Shown here one piece after another: positions 1 to 9,220 of a stretch of DNA of 64,000 bases. The DNA lies in assembly GCA_002367105.1 (NCBI GenBank), contig DFCS01000020.1:195995-259994 (forward strand), read 5' to 3'. The notes under the pieces are model-generated. The model ran no database searches, was not told the origin of the DNA, and saw nothing but the letters and a program-made list of their open reading frames with translations. This DNA comes from Hungatella sp. UBA3048 (GTDB lineage: Bacteria > Bacillota > Clostridia > Lachnospirales > Lachnospiraceae). Position numbers and translations under genes: made by a program. Position 1 is the stretch's first letter. Each line of letters opens with the position of its first letter.

Positions 1-804
1 ATATCAAAGATTTACAGTGTATGCGGGCTGCTTTCCAAAGAAGAGCCTTTGGTGGTAAAAAGACCCTTCCGGAGCCCTCATCATACCATCAGTCCAACGG
101 CTCTTGCCGGGGGAGGACGAATACCAAAACCAGGCGAGATCTCCCTGGCATCCGGAGGCGTTCTGTTTCTGGATGAACTACCCGAATTTCAAAGAACGAC
201 CATAGAACTTCTGAGACAGCCTCTTGAGGAAAGGAAAATAACTGTTACCAGAATATTCGGTGCTTATGAATTCCCGGCGGACTTTATGATGGCAGCGGCT
301 CTTAATCCCTGTCCCTGCGGTTTTTTCCCGGATCGGACAAGATGCCGTTGTTCTGAACTGCAGGTACGCAAATATTTAAGCAGGATATCAAAACCGTTGT
401 TGGACCGGGTCGATATCTGTGCAGAATCCAGGGCAGTCACATACGAAGAACTGCAGGAGAGAAAAGGCGGTGAATCCTCTGCAGACATACGGAGACGGGT
501 TGAGGATGCAAGAAAGATTCAAAAAAAGCGGTTTAAAGGTTGTGGGATATACTTTAACAGTTCCATGAATAAGTCTCAGATTGAGAAGTTCTGCAGCCTT
601 GGAAACGAGGAGCAGAAGTTTTTAAAGAAGGTATATGAAAATCTGGCTCTCAGTGTGAGAGGCTATGAGAAGATCCTAAAGGTATCAAGAACGATTGCGG
701 ATCTGAACGGATCTGAAAGGATAAGAAAAGACCATTTGGCAGAAGCGGTAGGACTGCGCAGTATGGAAGGAAAATATTGGGGAGGAATTTATGGACGGTC
801 ATGA
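1..804 (+). CDS. YifB/ComM-family Mg-chelatase-like AAA+ ATPase (5' end outside window)
   Basis: This is the C-terminal part of a YifB/ComM protein; the frame is open from base 1, so the start lies upstream. Visible are the family's VKRPFRSPHHT block, the Walker B segment GGVLFLDELPEF, a cysteine cluster (CPCG then CRC) and the C-terminal Mg-chelatase domain with SVRGYEKILKVSRTIADL. Relatives are hexameric helicases that help branch migration during natural transformation, and the gene is typically followed by dprA, as here. The stop overlaps the dprA start by 14 bases, which suggests translational coupling. Family call is firm; the role in DNA uptake is inferred from relatives. Confidence 0.93.
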   Translation: MSKIYSVCGLLSKEEPLVVKRPFRSPHHTISPTALAGGGRIPKPGEISLASGGVLFLDELPEFQRTTIELLRQPLEERKITVTRIFGAYEFPADFMMAAALNPCPCGFFPDRTRCRCSELQVRKYLSRISKPLLDRVDICAESRAVTYEELQERKGGESSADIRRRVEDARKIQKKRFKGCGIYFNSSMNKSQIEKFCSLGNEEQKFLKKVYENLALSVRGYEKILKVSRTIADLNGSERIRKDHLAEAVGLRSMEGKYWGGIYGRS

Positions 805-1891
805 GGAACGGGAGTATTTATACTGGCTTTGTCATGTCCCCGCTCTGGGAGCGGTAAAAATAAAACGACTTTATGATTACATTGGAAGCTATAAAGGAAT
901 ATATAATATAGAAGGAAAAGAACTGGAACAGTCAGGACTTTTAAAACAGACAGAAGCTTCCATTTTTGAGGAGATGAAACGTAAAAAAGACGCTTGCATA
1001 GCAGAGCTGGAAAAGCTGGAAAATAGAGGAATTCATTTTGTTACACCTTATGACAAAGAATATCCAAAACGGCTTCTTTCGATTTACGGATATCCTATGG
1101 GAATCTTTTTTAAAGGAAAGCTGCCTGATGATGAAAGACCGGCGGTTTCCATAATCGGAGCCAGAAACTGTACGAATTACGGGAAGCAAATGGCCTCCTG
1201 CCTGGCCAGGGAGCTTTCCGGAGCAGGAATTCAGATCATAAGCGGATTGGCATGGGGAATTGACAGTGCAGGGCATCAGGGTGCATTGGAAGCCGGCGGA
1301 GATACCTACGGTGTTTTAGGCTGCGGGATCAATATTTGTTATCCTAAGGAGAATTATGGATTATATGAACAGATGACAGTCAAGGGCGGAATCATTACGG
1401 AGTTTATGCCAGGCGATGCGCCAAGACCTTGTAATTTTCCAATGAGGAACCGGATCATCAGCGGTCTGTCAGATGGAATTTTAGTGATTGAGGCGCGGGA
1501 AAAAAGTGGTTCTCTGATCACGGTAAACTTAGGACTTGAACAGGGAAAAGAAATTTTTTCTCTTCCCGGAAGGGTCACAGATCCTTTAAGTACAGGCTGC
1601 AACCGGCTTATTTCAGAAGGCGCAGAAATTTTGTTAGGTTCTGATTCTGTGCTGGAATATTTCAAATTGCAGAGTGGTAATATATTAAGAGTTCATGAAA
1701 AAAGTGAGAACGGACTTGTCAAAAAAGAAAAAATGGTGTATAGTTGCCTAGATTTGCAACCGAAGAATCTGGAAGAGATTATATCTTTAAGCGGATTGTC
1801 TGTCAGTGATTGTTTGAGCACTCTTCTGGAATTAGAACTCAAAGGCTGTGTTGTACAGACATCCCATCAATATTATGGTAAGAAACTATAG
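791..1891 (+). CDS. dprA: DNA processing protein DprA
   Basis: 366 aa. DprA loads RecA onto incoming single-stranded DNA during transformation and acts in the cytoplasm. The N-terminal ~65 residues look like the SAM/HhH-like domain. The central Rossmann fold shows GARNCTNYGKQMA and SGLAWGIDSAGHQGAL, the family's most conserved blocks, and the last ~60 residues resemble the winged-helix domain. The ATG at 791 is preceded by GGAGG within the end of the yifB gene. It sits between yifB and topA, the usual Firmicutes order. Confidence 0.95.
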   Translation: MDGHEEREYLYWLCHVPALGAVKIKRLYDYIGSYKGIYNIEGKELEQSGLLKQTEASIFEEMKRKKDACIAELEKLENRGIHFVTPYDKEYPKRLLSIYGYPMGIFFKGKLPDDERPAVSIIGARNCTNYGKQMASCLARELSGAGIQIISGLAWGIDSAGHQGALEAGGDTYGVLGCGINICYPKENYGLYEQMTVKGGIITEFMPGDAPRPCNFPMRNRIISGLSDGILVIEAREKSGSLITVNLGLEQGKEIFSLPGRVTDPLSTGCNRLISEGAEILLGSDSVLEYFKLQSGNILRVHEKSENGLVKKEKMVYSCLDLQPKNLEEIISLSGLSVSDCLSTLLELELKGCVVQTSHQYYGKKL

Positions 1892-1905
1892 GCGAGGAGT
1901 TTGGT

Positions 1906-3975
1906 ATGGCGAACTGTTTAGTAATTGTGGAATCACCGGCAAAGGTAAAAACGATAAAAAAGTTCCTGGGAGCGAATTATGAAGTGGATGCCTCTAACGG
2001 ACATGTGAGGGATCTTCCGAAAAGCCAGATGGGAATTGATGTGGAGCATGATTTTGATCCCAAATATATAACTATCAGAGGAAAAGGAGATATTCTGGCC
2101 AAACTTAGGAAAGAAGTGAAAAAGGCCGATAAGATTTATCTTGCGACTGACCCTGACCGGGAGGGAGAAGCGATTTCCTGGCATCTGATGAAGGCTTTAA
2201 AGCTGGATGAAGTGAAGGATAAGCAGGTGTACCGGATCAGCTTTAACGAGATTACAAAGAATGCGATAAAGGCTTCCTTAAAAACCCCGAGAACAATTGA
2301 TATGGATCTGGTAGATGCCCAGCAGGCCAGAAGGGTTTTGGACCGTATGGTTGGATATATGATAAGTCCCCTTCTCTGGGCTAAAGTAAAGAGAGGCTTA
2401 AGTGCCGGCAGGGTCCAGTCAGTGGCATTGCGTCTGATCAGTGACCGGGAGGATGAAATCAATGCATTTATTCCGGAAGAGTACTGGAACCTGGAAGCTG
2501 TTTTAAAGCAGGAAGGAAGCAAAAAACCTTTAACCGCAAAGTTTTACGGTGATAAAGACGGCAAGATTGCCATTGGAAAAAAAGAAGAACTGGATAAGAT
2601 ACTGAAAGGTCTTGAAAATCAGACGTATCAAGTAGAGGAAGTTAAAAATGGGGAAAGAGTTAAAAAGGCTCCCATACCATTTACAACCAGTACCCTCCAG
2701 CAGGAAGCATCTAAGGTACTTAATTTTTCAACCCAGAAGACCATGCGTCTTGCTCAGCAGCTGTATGAAGGTGTGGAGGTTGCAGGACATGGGACCGTAG
2801 GTCTTATCACCTATTTGAGAACCGATTCCACCAGGATCGCAGAGGAAGCAGACACTGCGGCAAGAGAATATATCGGAAAACAGTACGGCAGCCAGTACGT
2901 AGCAAACGGAGAACAGGCAAAAAAAAGCAATGCAAAGATCCAGGATGCCCACGAGGCAATCCGTCCTACGGATATTGCCCTTACTCCGGTAATTGTAAAA
3001 GAATCCCTGCAGCGGGATTTATTCAGGCTTTACCAGTTGATATGGAAACGTTTTACAGCCAGTAGAATGCAGCCTGCCGTTTATGCGACCACTTCAGTCA
3101 AAGTGGGGGCAGGAAACTATGTCTTCACACTTTCCGCTTCCAAACTGTCCTTTGATGGTTTTATGTCCGTATATGTTCAGGAAGATGAAAAGGAAGATAC
3201 CAATGTATTGCTTGGAAATTTAGAAAAGGGAAGCATCCTGAAACTGGATAAACTTGAGAGCGGACAGCATTTCACCCAGCCGCCGGCGCACTTTACGGAG
3301 GCCTCTCTTGTAAAGGCTATGGAAGAACAGGGGATAGGACGCCCAAGTACTTATGCTCCCACCATCACAACCATTATTGCCAGACGGTATATAGCAAAGG
3401 AAAATAAAAATCTTTATGTGACGGAGCTTGGCGAAGTAGTTAACAGTATGATGAAGCAAAGCTTCCCAAGTATCGTTGATATTACGTTCACTGCCAATTT
3501 GGAGTACCTTCTTGATAAAGTGGGAGATGGTTCTGTTCCGTGGAAGACTGTAGTGAAAAACTTCTATCCTGATTTAAAAGAAGCGGTAGACAAAGCTCTT
3601 GTGGAATTGGAATCTGTGACCATCGCTGATGAGGTGACGGATGAGATTTGTGAAGTGTGCGGCCGGAACATGGTTATAAAGTACGGCCCTCATGGTAAAT
3701 TCCTGGCTTGTCCCGGGTTCCCGGATTGCAAGAATACAAAGCCTTATCTGGAAAAGGTCGGTGTGCCTTGCCCGAAATGCGGAAAAGAAGTAGTAATAAA
3801 GAAAACTAAAAAGGGCAGAATTTATTATGGCTGTGAGGCAAATCCTGAGTGTGATTTCATGTCCTGGCAGAAGCCTTCCACCAAAGCCTGCCCTAAGTGC
3901 GGAGCTTACATGGTTGAAAAAGGAAGCAAATTACTTTGCTCCAATGAGCAATGTGGATATAGCACTGACAAATAG
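1906..3975 (+). CDS. topA: DNA topoisomerase I (type IA)
   Basis: 689 aa, a usual length. It relaxes negative supercoils by single-strand cleavage. The N-terminal Toprim domain has VESPAKVKTIKKFLG and the acidic ATDPDREGEA motif. The catalytic tyrosine lies in TYLRTDSTR. The C-terminus carries three four-cysteine zinc-ribbon units (starting CEVCG, CPKCG and CPKCG). It starts 14 bases after dprA behind a GAGGAG site, so yifB-dprA-topA probably form one transcript. Confidence 0.97.
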   Translation: MANCLVIVESPAKVKTIKKFLGANYEVDASNGHVRDLPKSQMGIDVEHDFDPKYITIRGKGDILAKLRKEVKKADKIYLATDPDREGEAISWHLMKALKLDEVKDKQVYRISFNEITKNAIKASLKTPRTIDMDLVDAQQARRVLDRMVGYMISPLLWAKVKRGLSAGRVQSVALRLISDREDEINAFIPEEYWNLEAVLKQEGSKKPLTAKFYGDKDGKIAIGKKEELDKILKGLENQTYQVEEVKNGERVKKAPIPFTTSTLQQEASKVLNFSTQKTMRLAQQLYEGVEVAGHGTVGLITYLRTDSTRIAEEADTAAREYIGKQYGSQYVANGEQAKKSNAKIQDAHEAIRPTDIALTPVIVKESLQRDLFRLYQLIWKRFTASRMQPAVYATTSVKVGAGNYVFTLSASKLSFDGFMSVYVQEDEKEDTNVLLGNLEKGSILKLDKLESGQHFTQPPAHFTEASLVKAMEEQGIGRPSTYAPTITTIIARRYIAKENKNLYVTELGEVVNSMMKQSFPSIVDITFTANLEYLLDKVGDGSVPWKTVVKNFYPDLKEAVDKALVELESVTIADEVTDEICEVCGRNMVIKYGPHGKFLACPGFPDCKNTKPYLEKVGVPCPKCGKEVVIKKTKKGRIYYGCEANPECDFMSWQKPSTKACPKCGAYMVEKGSKLLCSNEQCGYSTDK

Positions 3976-4020
3976 GAAAAAGAATAATTATTAAGAAAAT
4001 CGAAAATCTTCAAAAAACTA

Positions 4021-4049
4021 TTGTTATTTGAAAATAATAATGTTAATAT
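4021..4049 (+). promoter_or_regulatory. Predicted sigma-A promoter of codY
   Basis: TTGTTA, a 17-bp spacer and TAATAT lie 59 bases upstream of the chosen codY start in an A+T-rich gap after topA. No convincing CodY self-binding box was found by eye. Confidence 0.5.
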
Positions 4050-4107
4050 TTAATCATTAGAGGTGTATTTTAGTTTTTCACATAAATTCTTAAGGAGGTT
4101 TTCGGCT

Positions 4108-4923
4108 ATGAGCGTACAGTTGTTGGACAAAACTAGAAAAATTAACAAATTATTGCATAACAATAATTCGCATAAGGTTGTATTTAACGATATCTGTGAA
4201 GTGCTGACCGAGATCCTGAATTCGAATATTCTTGTGATCAGCAAGAAGGGAAAGGTGCTGGGCATAGGCCTGACACCGGACATCGAGGAGATTCAGGAGC
4301 TGATCGCGGACCAGGTTGGCGGTTATGTTGATACCATGTTAAATGAGCGTTTGCTCAGCATATTATCAACAAAGGAAAATGTTAATCTGGAAACGCTGGG
4401 TTTCACTGGTGACAATATCAGAAAATACCAAGCTATCATCACGCCGATTGATATTGCAGGGGAAAGATTAGGAACCCTGTTCATTTATAAATCCGATTCT
4501 CAATACGATATCGATGACATCATTTTAAGCGAATATGGCACTACAGTGGTAGGACTTGAAATGATGCGGTCTGTTAATGAAGAGAATGCGGAGGAGACCA
4601 GAAAAGTGCAGATTGTCAAATCTGCAATCAGCACTCTGTCTTTTTCCGAATTAGAGGCCATTACTCATATCTTTGAGGAATTGGATGGCAATGAGGGAAT
4701 CCTGGTAGCCAGCAAGATCGCTGACCGCGTAGGGATCACCCGTTCCGTGATTGTCAATGCTCTTCGGAAGTTTGAAAGTGCGGGAGTGATTGAGTCCAGA
4801 TCCTCCGGTATGAAGGGAACTTATATTAAAGTACTGAACGATGTGGTGTTTGATGAATTGAAAACCATTAAGGCCGGAACCATTAAAAATATACCGGAGC
4901 GCCGGGATATCAAAGATATATAA
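4108..4923 (+). CDS. codY: GTP-sensing transcriptional pleiotropic repressor CodY
   Basis: 271 aa when started at the ATG at 4108, which follows AAGGAGG by nine bases and gives the family's standard N-terminus MSVQLLDKTRKIN; an in-frame upstream ATG at 4063 lacks a site. CodY senses branched-chain amino acids through an N-terminal GAF domain and GTP, and represses amino acid uptake and nitrogen genes. The C-terminal winged helix is seen in ASKIADRVGITRSVIVNAL. A terminator follows the gene. The nearby opp transporter is the kind of gene CodY regulates, but no site was recognised there. Confidence 0.96.
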   Translation: MSVQLLDKTRKINKLLHNNNSHKVVFNDICEVLTEILNSNILVISKKGKVLGIGLTPDIEEIQELIADQVGGYVDTMLNERLLSILSTKENVNLETLGFTGDNIRKYQAIITPIDIAGERLGTLFIYKSDSQYDIDDIILSEYGTTVVGLEMMRSVNEENAEETRKVQIVKSAISTLSFSELEAITHIFEELDGNEGILVASKIADRVGITRSVIVNALRKFESAGVIESRSSGMKGTYIKVLNDVVFDELKTIKAGTIKNIPERRDIKDI

Positions 4924-4940
4924 ATCCATTGCCAGAAGAA

Positions 4941-4970
4941 AAAGGAGCAGAGTGAAAACTGCTCTTTTTT
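4941..4970 (+). terminator. Rho-independent terminator after codY
   Basis: GAGCAG pairs with CTGCTC around an 8-base loop, followed by six T. Confidence 0.85.
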
Positions 4971-5107
4971 ATATGGAAGGTTAAGGAAATAAACGTTCAG
5001 ACCTGAATTTAGGGAACAGTTGAATATGCTTGTATATCCAATTGTTTCATCTGTACACAAAATATGGTAGGTTATGTTTAATTTGAACACAAAATGTAAA
5101 AAAATAC

Positions 5108-5136
5108 TTGCATCGTGTAGAAAGATATGCTATACT
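5108..5136 (+). promoter_or_regulatory. Predicted sigma-A promoter of rpsB
   Basis: TTGCAT, a 17-bp spacer and TATACT; transcription would begin near 5143, leaving a leader of about 105 bases before rpsB. Confidence 0.75.
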
Positions 5137-5142
5137 GGCTAA

Positions 5143-5247
5143 GCTGATAAAAAACACGTCTGCGGATTCCAGAGGAAGGTGCCGGATACCGGTCTCCCTG
5201 GAAGCATAAGAAGCGGGCGGAAGTAAAAACCAAATGGAGGTAGTAAC
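5143..5247 (+). promoter_or_regulatory. Structured leader of rpsB, possible S2 autoregulatory element
   Basis: The untranslated leader holds nested complementary segments (CCAGAGG...CCTGG around 5170-5200, with an inner ACCGG/CCGGT-type pairing). Firmicutes rpsB genes often carry a protein-binding S2 leader. Assignment to that family is inference from position and pairing only. Confidence 0.4.
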
Positions 5248-5988
5248 ATGAGCGTTATTTCAATGAAGCAGCTTTTAGAAGCTGGCGTACACTTCGGTCA
5301 TCAGACAAGAAGATGGAACCCTAAGATGGCTCCATACATTTACACAGAGAGAAACGGCATCTATATCATTGACTTACAGAAGTCTGTAGTTAAGGTGGAT
5401 GAAGCTTATAAGGCAGTTTCTGATATTGCAGCTGAAGGCGGCAAGATCCTTTTCGTAGGAACAAAGAAGCAGGCTCAGGATGCCATCAAATCTGAGGCAG
5501 AGCGTTGCGGTATGTATTTTGTTAATGAGAGATGGCTTGGCGGTATGCTTACAAACTTTAAGACCATCCAGTCCAGAGTTGCAAGATTAAAGCAGATCGA
5601 GACCATGTCCCAGGACGGAACATTTGACGTTCTTCCTAAGAAAGAAGTTATTGCTCTTAGAAAAGAGTGGGAGAAATTAGAGAAGAACTTAGGCGGAATC
5701 AAGGATATGAAGAAGATTCCGGATGCGATTTTCGTTGTTGATCCAAAGAAAGAAAGAATCTGCGTTCAGGAAGCTCATACACTGGGAATTCCGTTAATTG
5801 GTATCGCTGATACAAACTGTGATCCTGAAGAACTTGATTTCGTGATCCCAGGAAATGATGATGCCATAAGAGCCGTAAAATTAATTGTATCCAAGATGGC
5901 AGACGCAGTAATCGAAGCAAACCAGGGCGAGGCAGTAGCAGAAGAAGCAGAAGCAGCTCAGGAAACAGAAGAGACTGTAGAGGCTTAA
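5248..5988 (+). CDS. rpsB: 30S ribosomal protein S2
   Basis: 246 aa. It starts with MSVISMKQLLEAGVHFGHQT and contains the family blocks RWNPKMAPYIY, FVGTKKQAQ and ERWLGGMLTNF. It has a short acidic, Ala/Glu-rich C-terminal tail common in clostridial S2. It is preceded by GGAGG and a long leader, and followed by a strong terminator, so tsf needs read-through or its own promoter. Confidence 0.98.
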   Translation: MSVISMKQLLEAGVHFGHQTRRWNPKMAPYIYTERNGIYIIDLQKSVVKVDEAYKAVSDIAAEGGKILFVGTKKQAQDAIKSEAERCGMYFVNERWLGGMLTNFKTIQSRVARLKQIETMSQDGTFDVLPKKEVIALRKEWEKLEKNLGGIKDMKKIPDAIFVVDPKKERICVQEAHTLGIPLIGIADTNCDPEELDFVIPGNDDAIRAVKLIVSKMADAVIEANQGEAVAEEAEAAQETEETVEA

Positions 5989-6006
5989 TTATTCAGGCGA
6001 TTGAAT

Positions 6007-6045
6007 GCTTCGACCTGCTTTGAGAAGCGGGTCGAAGCTTTTTTT
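6007..6045 (+). terminator. Rho-independent terminator between rpsB and tsf
   Basis: GCTTCGACC pairs with GGTCGAAGC, with further pairing in the loop, followed by seven T. It probably sets the ratio of S2 to EF-Ts. Confidence 0.85.
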
Positions 6046-6177
6046 ACTGGAAAAAATTTCCTGTGAATAAAACAGCCTTTGAAAATATCAAAGATTAAAT
6101 GAATGTCCTGAGGGCATACCTTTATGCCCCAAAAGCATGGACAATAACGATGAAATCAATTGATGGAGGGAAAACAA

Positions 6178-7101
6178 ATGGCAGCAGTTACAGCTGGAAT
6201 GGTAAAAGAATTAAGAGAGTTGACCGGCGCGGGCATGATGGATTGCAAGAAAGCTCTTGCGGAAACAGACGGTGATATGGACAAAGCAGTAGAGTTCTTA
6301 AGAGAAAAAGGACTTGCAGCTGCTTCTAAGAAGGCAGGAAGAATCGCAGCAGAAGGTATCGTTACCACAGTTGTTTCAGAAGATGGGAAATCTGCAGCTA
6401 TCGTAGAAGTAAACAGTGAGACAGACTTTGTTGCAAAGAACGCTCAGTTCCAGAACTATGTTGCTGATGTTGCAGATCAGGTGCTTACTTCCCAGGCAAC
6501 AGATATGGAAGGATTCCTTGCAGAGGCTTGGAAACAGGACAGCTCCTTAACTGTTGCTCAGGCATTATCCAGCCAGATCGCAGTGATCGGGGAAAATATG
6601 AACATCAGAAGATATGAAAGGATCGTTACCGGCGGAGTGGTTGTTGATTACATCCACGGCGGCGGAAGAATCGGTGTTTTGATTGAAGCTGATGCAGAAG
6701 TAGTGAATGACACGGTAAAGGAAGCTTTAAAGAATATTGCCATGCAGATCGCTGCATTAACACCAAAGTATGTAAAGAGAGATGAAATTCCTCAGGATTT
6801 CATTGATCATGAGATGGAAATCTTAAAGGTTCAGGCTAAGAATGAGAATCCGGATAAGCCAGATAACATTCTTGAGAAGATGATTGTAGGCCGTTTAAAC
6901 AAAGAATTAAAAGAATTCTGTCTGGTAGACCAGGCTTATGTAAAAGATGGTGATTTAACTGTTGGAAAGTACTTGGAGCAGGTTTCCAAGGAAGCCGGCG
7001 GTAAGGTAGATGTGAAAAGGTTTGTTCGCTTTGAGACTGGTGAAGGTCTTGAAAAGAAGGAAGAGAACTTTGCAGAAGAAGTTGCTAGGCAGATGCAGTA
7101 A
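6178..7101 (+). CDS. tsf: Translation elongation factor Ts
   Basis: 307 aa from the ATG at 6178, placed seven bases after GGAGGG and giving the conserved start MAAVTAGMVKELRE; the in-frame ATGs 18 and 15 bases upstream lie in front of the binding site. EF-Ts exchanges GDP on EF-Tu. TGAGMMDCKKAL and SETDFVAKN (the EF-Tu contact region) are present, as are both core dimerisation subdomains. Confidence 0.97.
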   Translation: MAAVTAGMVKELRELTGAGMMDCKKALAETDGDMDKAVEFLREKGLAAASKKAGRIAAEGIVTTVVSEDGKSAAIVEVNSETDFVAKNAQFQNYVADVADQVLTSQATDMEGFLAEAWKQDSSLTVAQALSSQIAVIGENMNIRRYERIVTGGVVVDYIHGGGRIGVLIEADAEVVNDTVKEALKNIAMQIAALTPKYVKRDEIPQDFIDHEMEILKVQAKNENPDKPDNILEKMIVGRLNKELKEFCLVDQAYVKDGDLTVGKYLEQVSKEAGGKVDVKRFVRFETGEGLEKKEENFAEEVARQMQ

Positions 7102-7124
7102 TCTTGTAGCAGGATTCTGGGGGG

Positions 7125-7156
7125 AATCCCATGGGTATCCATGGGATTTTTCTTTT
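7125..7156 (+). terminator. Rho-independent terminator after tsf
   Basis: A perfect 10-bp stem AATCCCATGG/CCATGGGATT with a 4-base loop, then a T-rich tail. Confidence 0.85.
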
Positions 7157-7231
7157 AAAACAGTGTCCGTTTACCATTGACAAATGTTTCCATAACTGAC
7201 GGACATCACTATACCAAAGGAGTTGAGGAAA

Positions 7232-8149
7232 GTGGCTAAATATATTATAAAGCGTATCGCTATGGCGATCGTAACCATCTTTGCTGTTGCAACGGTTACT
7301 TTCTTTGTCATGAATATGGTGCCAGGCGGCCCCTTCATGTCAGAGAAGGCTATCAGCCCACAGGCCCAGGCGGCCCTTAATGAAAAGTACGGCCTGGATA
7401 AACCGTTAGGCGAACAGTATATCACCTATATGAAGGATTTGCTTCACGGCAATTTAGGATTAAGCGTAAAACAGCGCGGCCGTACAGTAAACATGATCAT
7501 TGAAACAAAATTTCCTGTATCTGCAAAGATCGGCGGAATTGCAATCCTGACCGCTGTTCTTGTTGGAGTTCCATTAGGCAGTATTGCTGCATTCAAGCGC
7601 GGAACCGCAGTTGATAATATTATTATTATCTTCAGTACATGCGGAATCGCAGTACCAAGTTTTGTGGTCTGTACTATTTTAATGTATATTTTGAGTCTGA
7701 AGCTGGGACTTCTGCCTACATTTGGATTGGCATCGTGGAAAAACTACATTATGCCTGTCATGGCTCTTTCATTTTATCCGTCCTCTTATATCGCACGTCT
7801 GATGCGTTCATCCATGTTGGATGTTATGGGACAGGATTATATGAGAACAGCCCGTGCCAAAGGGCTTTCCCAGATGGTCAGCATCTTTAAGCATGCACTT
7901 CGTAACGCCGTTCTTCCGGTTGTTACATATTTAGGACCGCTTTTGGCCTATACCGTAACAGGAAGTTTTATTGTTGAAAAGATATTTACGATTCCGGGCC
8001 TGGGATCTGAATTCATTGGTTCCATTACAGGACGTGACTATCCTCTTATCATGGGTACTACGATCTTCCTTGCTACTTTAATGGTTATCATGAATGTGTT
8101 GGTCGACGTTGCTTATAAATTCATCGATCCGCGAATTAATCTGAAGTAA
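7232..8149 (+). CDS. oppB: Oligopeptide ABC transporter permease OppB
   Basis: 305 aa from a GTG at 7232, nine bases after AAAGGAG; an in-frame TTG at 7223 abuts the site and is less likely. It is an inner-membrane permease with about six transmembrane segments. The family N-terminus (YIIKRIAMAIVTIFAVATVTF, then NMVPGGPF) and the cytoplasmic EAA loop (ARAKGLSQMVSIFKHALRNA) contact the ATPase. It is first in the oppB-C-D-F-A operon. Peptide specificity cannot be read from the sequence. Confidence 0.93.
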   Translation: MAKYIIKRIAMAIVTIFAVATVTFFVMNMVPGGPFMSEKAISPQAQAALNEKYGLDKPLGEQYITYMKDLLHGNLGLSVKQRGRTVNMIIETKFPVSAKIGGIAILTAVLVGVPLGSIAAFKRGTAVDNIIIIFSTCGIAVPSFVVCTILMYILSLKLGLLPTFGLASWKNYIMPVMALSFYPSSYIARLMRSSMLDVMGQDYMRTARAKGLSQMVSIFKHALRNAVLPVVTYLGPLLAYTVTGSFIVEKIFTIPGLGSEFIGSITGRDYPLIMGTTIFLATLMVIMNVLVDVAYKFIDPRINLK

Positions 8150-8165
8150 GGGAAAGGAGAAAGAA

Positions 8166-9206
8166 ATGCCAAAGAATAAATTATCATTACAGCTTAATGT
8201 AGAAGACTTTCTCCCGGCAAGTGATGCAGAAAAAGAAAGCCTGACAGTCATGCGTAAAAGCGTTGGATTTTGGAAGGATGGAATCAGACGCCTTAAAAAG
8301 AATAAGATTTCAATGATCAGCCTTGCTGTTATCATTGTTGTATTTATTTTGTCCTTTTTAGTCCCTCAATTCTACCCATATAGGTATGAACAACAGATCC
8401 GTGGAAGTGAAAATCTTGCTCCCATGCAGTATTCTGAAAAAGAACTGACTGCTATAGAATCAGGAGAGAAGGTATTTCCTCATGTTTTAGGAACGGATAA
8501 CCTGGGTCGTGACTATGCGGTCCGTGTCATGATGGGAAGCCGTGTTTCCCTGATGGTCGGTCTGATCGCTTCCTGTATCATTTTGCTCATCGGATCCCTT
8601 TACGGTTCCATCGCAGGCTTTTTCGGCGGCTGGGTGGATATGATTATGATGCGTATTGTCGATATGATTTATACAGTACCTGATATTTTGATTATCGTAT
8701 TGCTATCCGTTGCTTTTGACCAGCCTCTAAAAGCCTTGTCTCAAAGGCCTGGTTTTCAGTGGATCCAGGTCATCGGTGTTAACTTAATCAGTATCTTTGT
8801 TGTATTTGCCCTGCTTTACTGGGTAGGTATGGCACGTATTGTACGAAGCCAGATCCTGATTTTAAAAGAGCAGGAATACGTAACCGCGGCAAGGGCCCTT
8901 GGAGCATCCAGTGGTCATATCATTAAGAAGCATTTACTTACAAACTGTATCGGTACCTTAATTGTTACGACTACGCTGCAGATTCCATCATCAATTTTTA
9001 CGGAGAGTTTTTTAAGCTTCCTTGGCCTTGGCGTTGCTGCGCCCATGCCTTCTTTGGGAAGTCTTGCAAGCGCTGCGTTAAATGGTCTGCAAAGCTATCC
9101 GCACCGTTTGTTTGCACCGGCTCTTATGATTTCTGTCATTATTCTAAGTTTCAACTTATTGGGCGATGGTCTGCGTGACGCATTCGATCCAAAGCTGAAA
9201 GATTAA
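8166..9206 (+). CDS. oppC: Oligopeptide ABC transporter permease OppC
   Basis: 346 aa membrane permease. The first ~40 residues are hydrophilic, followed by the OppC_N hydrophobic segment, the GTDNLGRD motif typical of OppC/DppC, four to five further membrane spans and the EAA loop (ARALGASSGHIIKKHLL). It starts 16 bases after oppB with GGAGAAAG in front. It pairs with OppB to form the channel. Confidence 0.94.
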   Translation: MPKNKLSLQLNVEDFLPASDAEKESLTVMRKSVGFWKDGIRRLKKNKISMISLAVIIVVFILSFLVPQFYPYRYEQQIRGSENLAPMQYSEKELTAIESGEKVFPHVLGTDNLGRDYAVRVMMGSRVSLMVGLIASCIILLIGSLYGSIAGFFGGWVDMIMMRIVDMIYTVPDILIIVLLSVAFDQPLKALSQRPGFQWIQVIGVNLISIFVVFALLYWVGMARIVRSQILILKEQEYVTAARALGASSGHIIKKHLLTNCIGTLIVTTTLQIPSSIFTESFLSFLGLGVAAPMPSLGSLASAALNGLQSYPHRLFAPALMISVIILSFNLLGDGLRDAFDPKLKD

Positions 9207-9220
9207 GGAGGAGAGATTCG

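Noticed and set aside
7170..7215. TTGACA upstream of oppB as promoter
   Set aside because: No acceptable -10 box at 16-18 bases; a GTCCGT/ACGGAC inverted repeat is present but too weak to assign.
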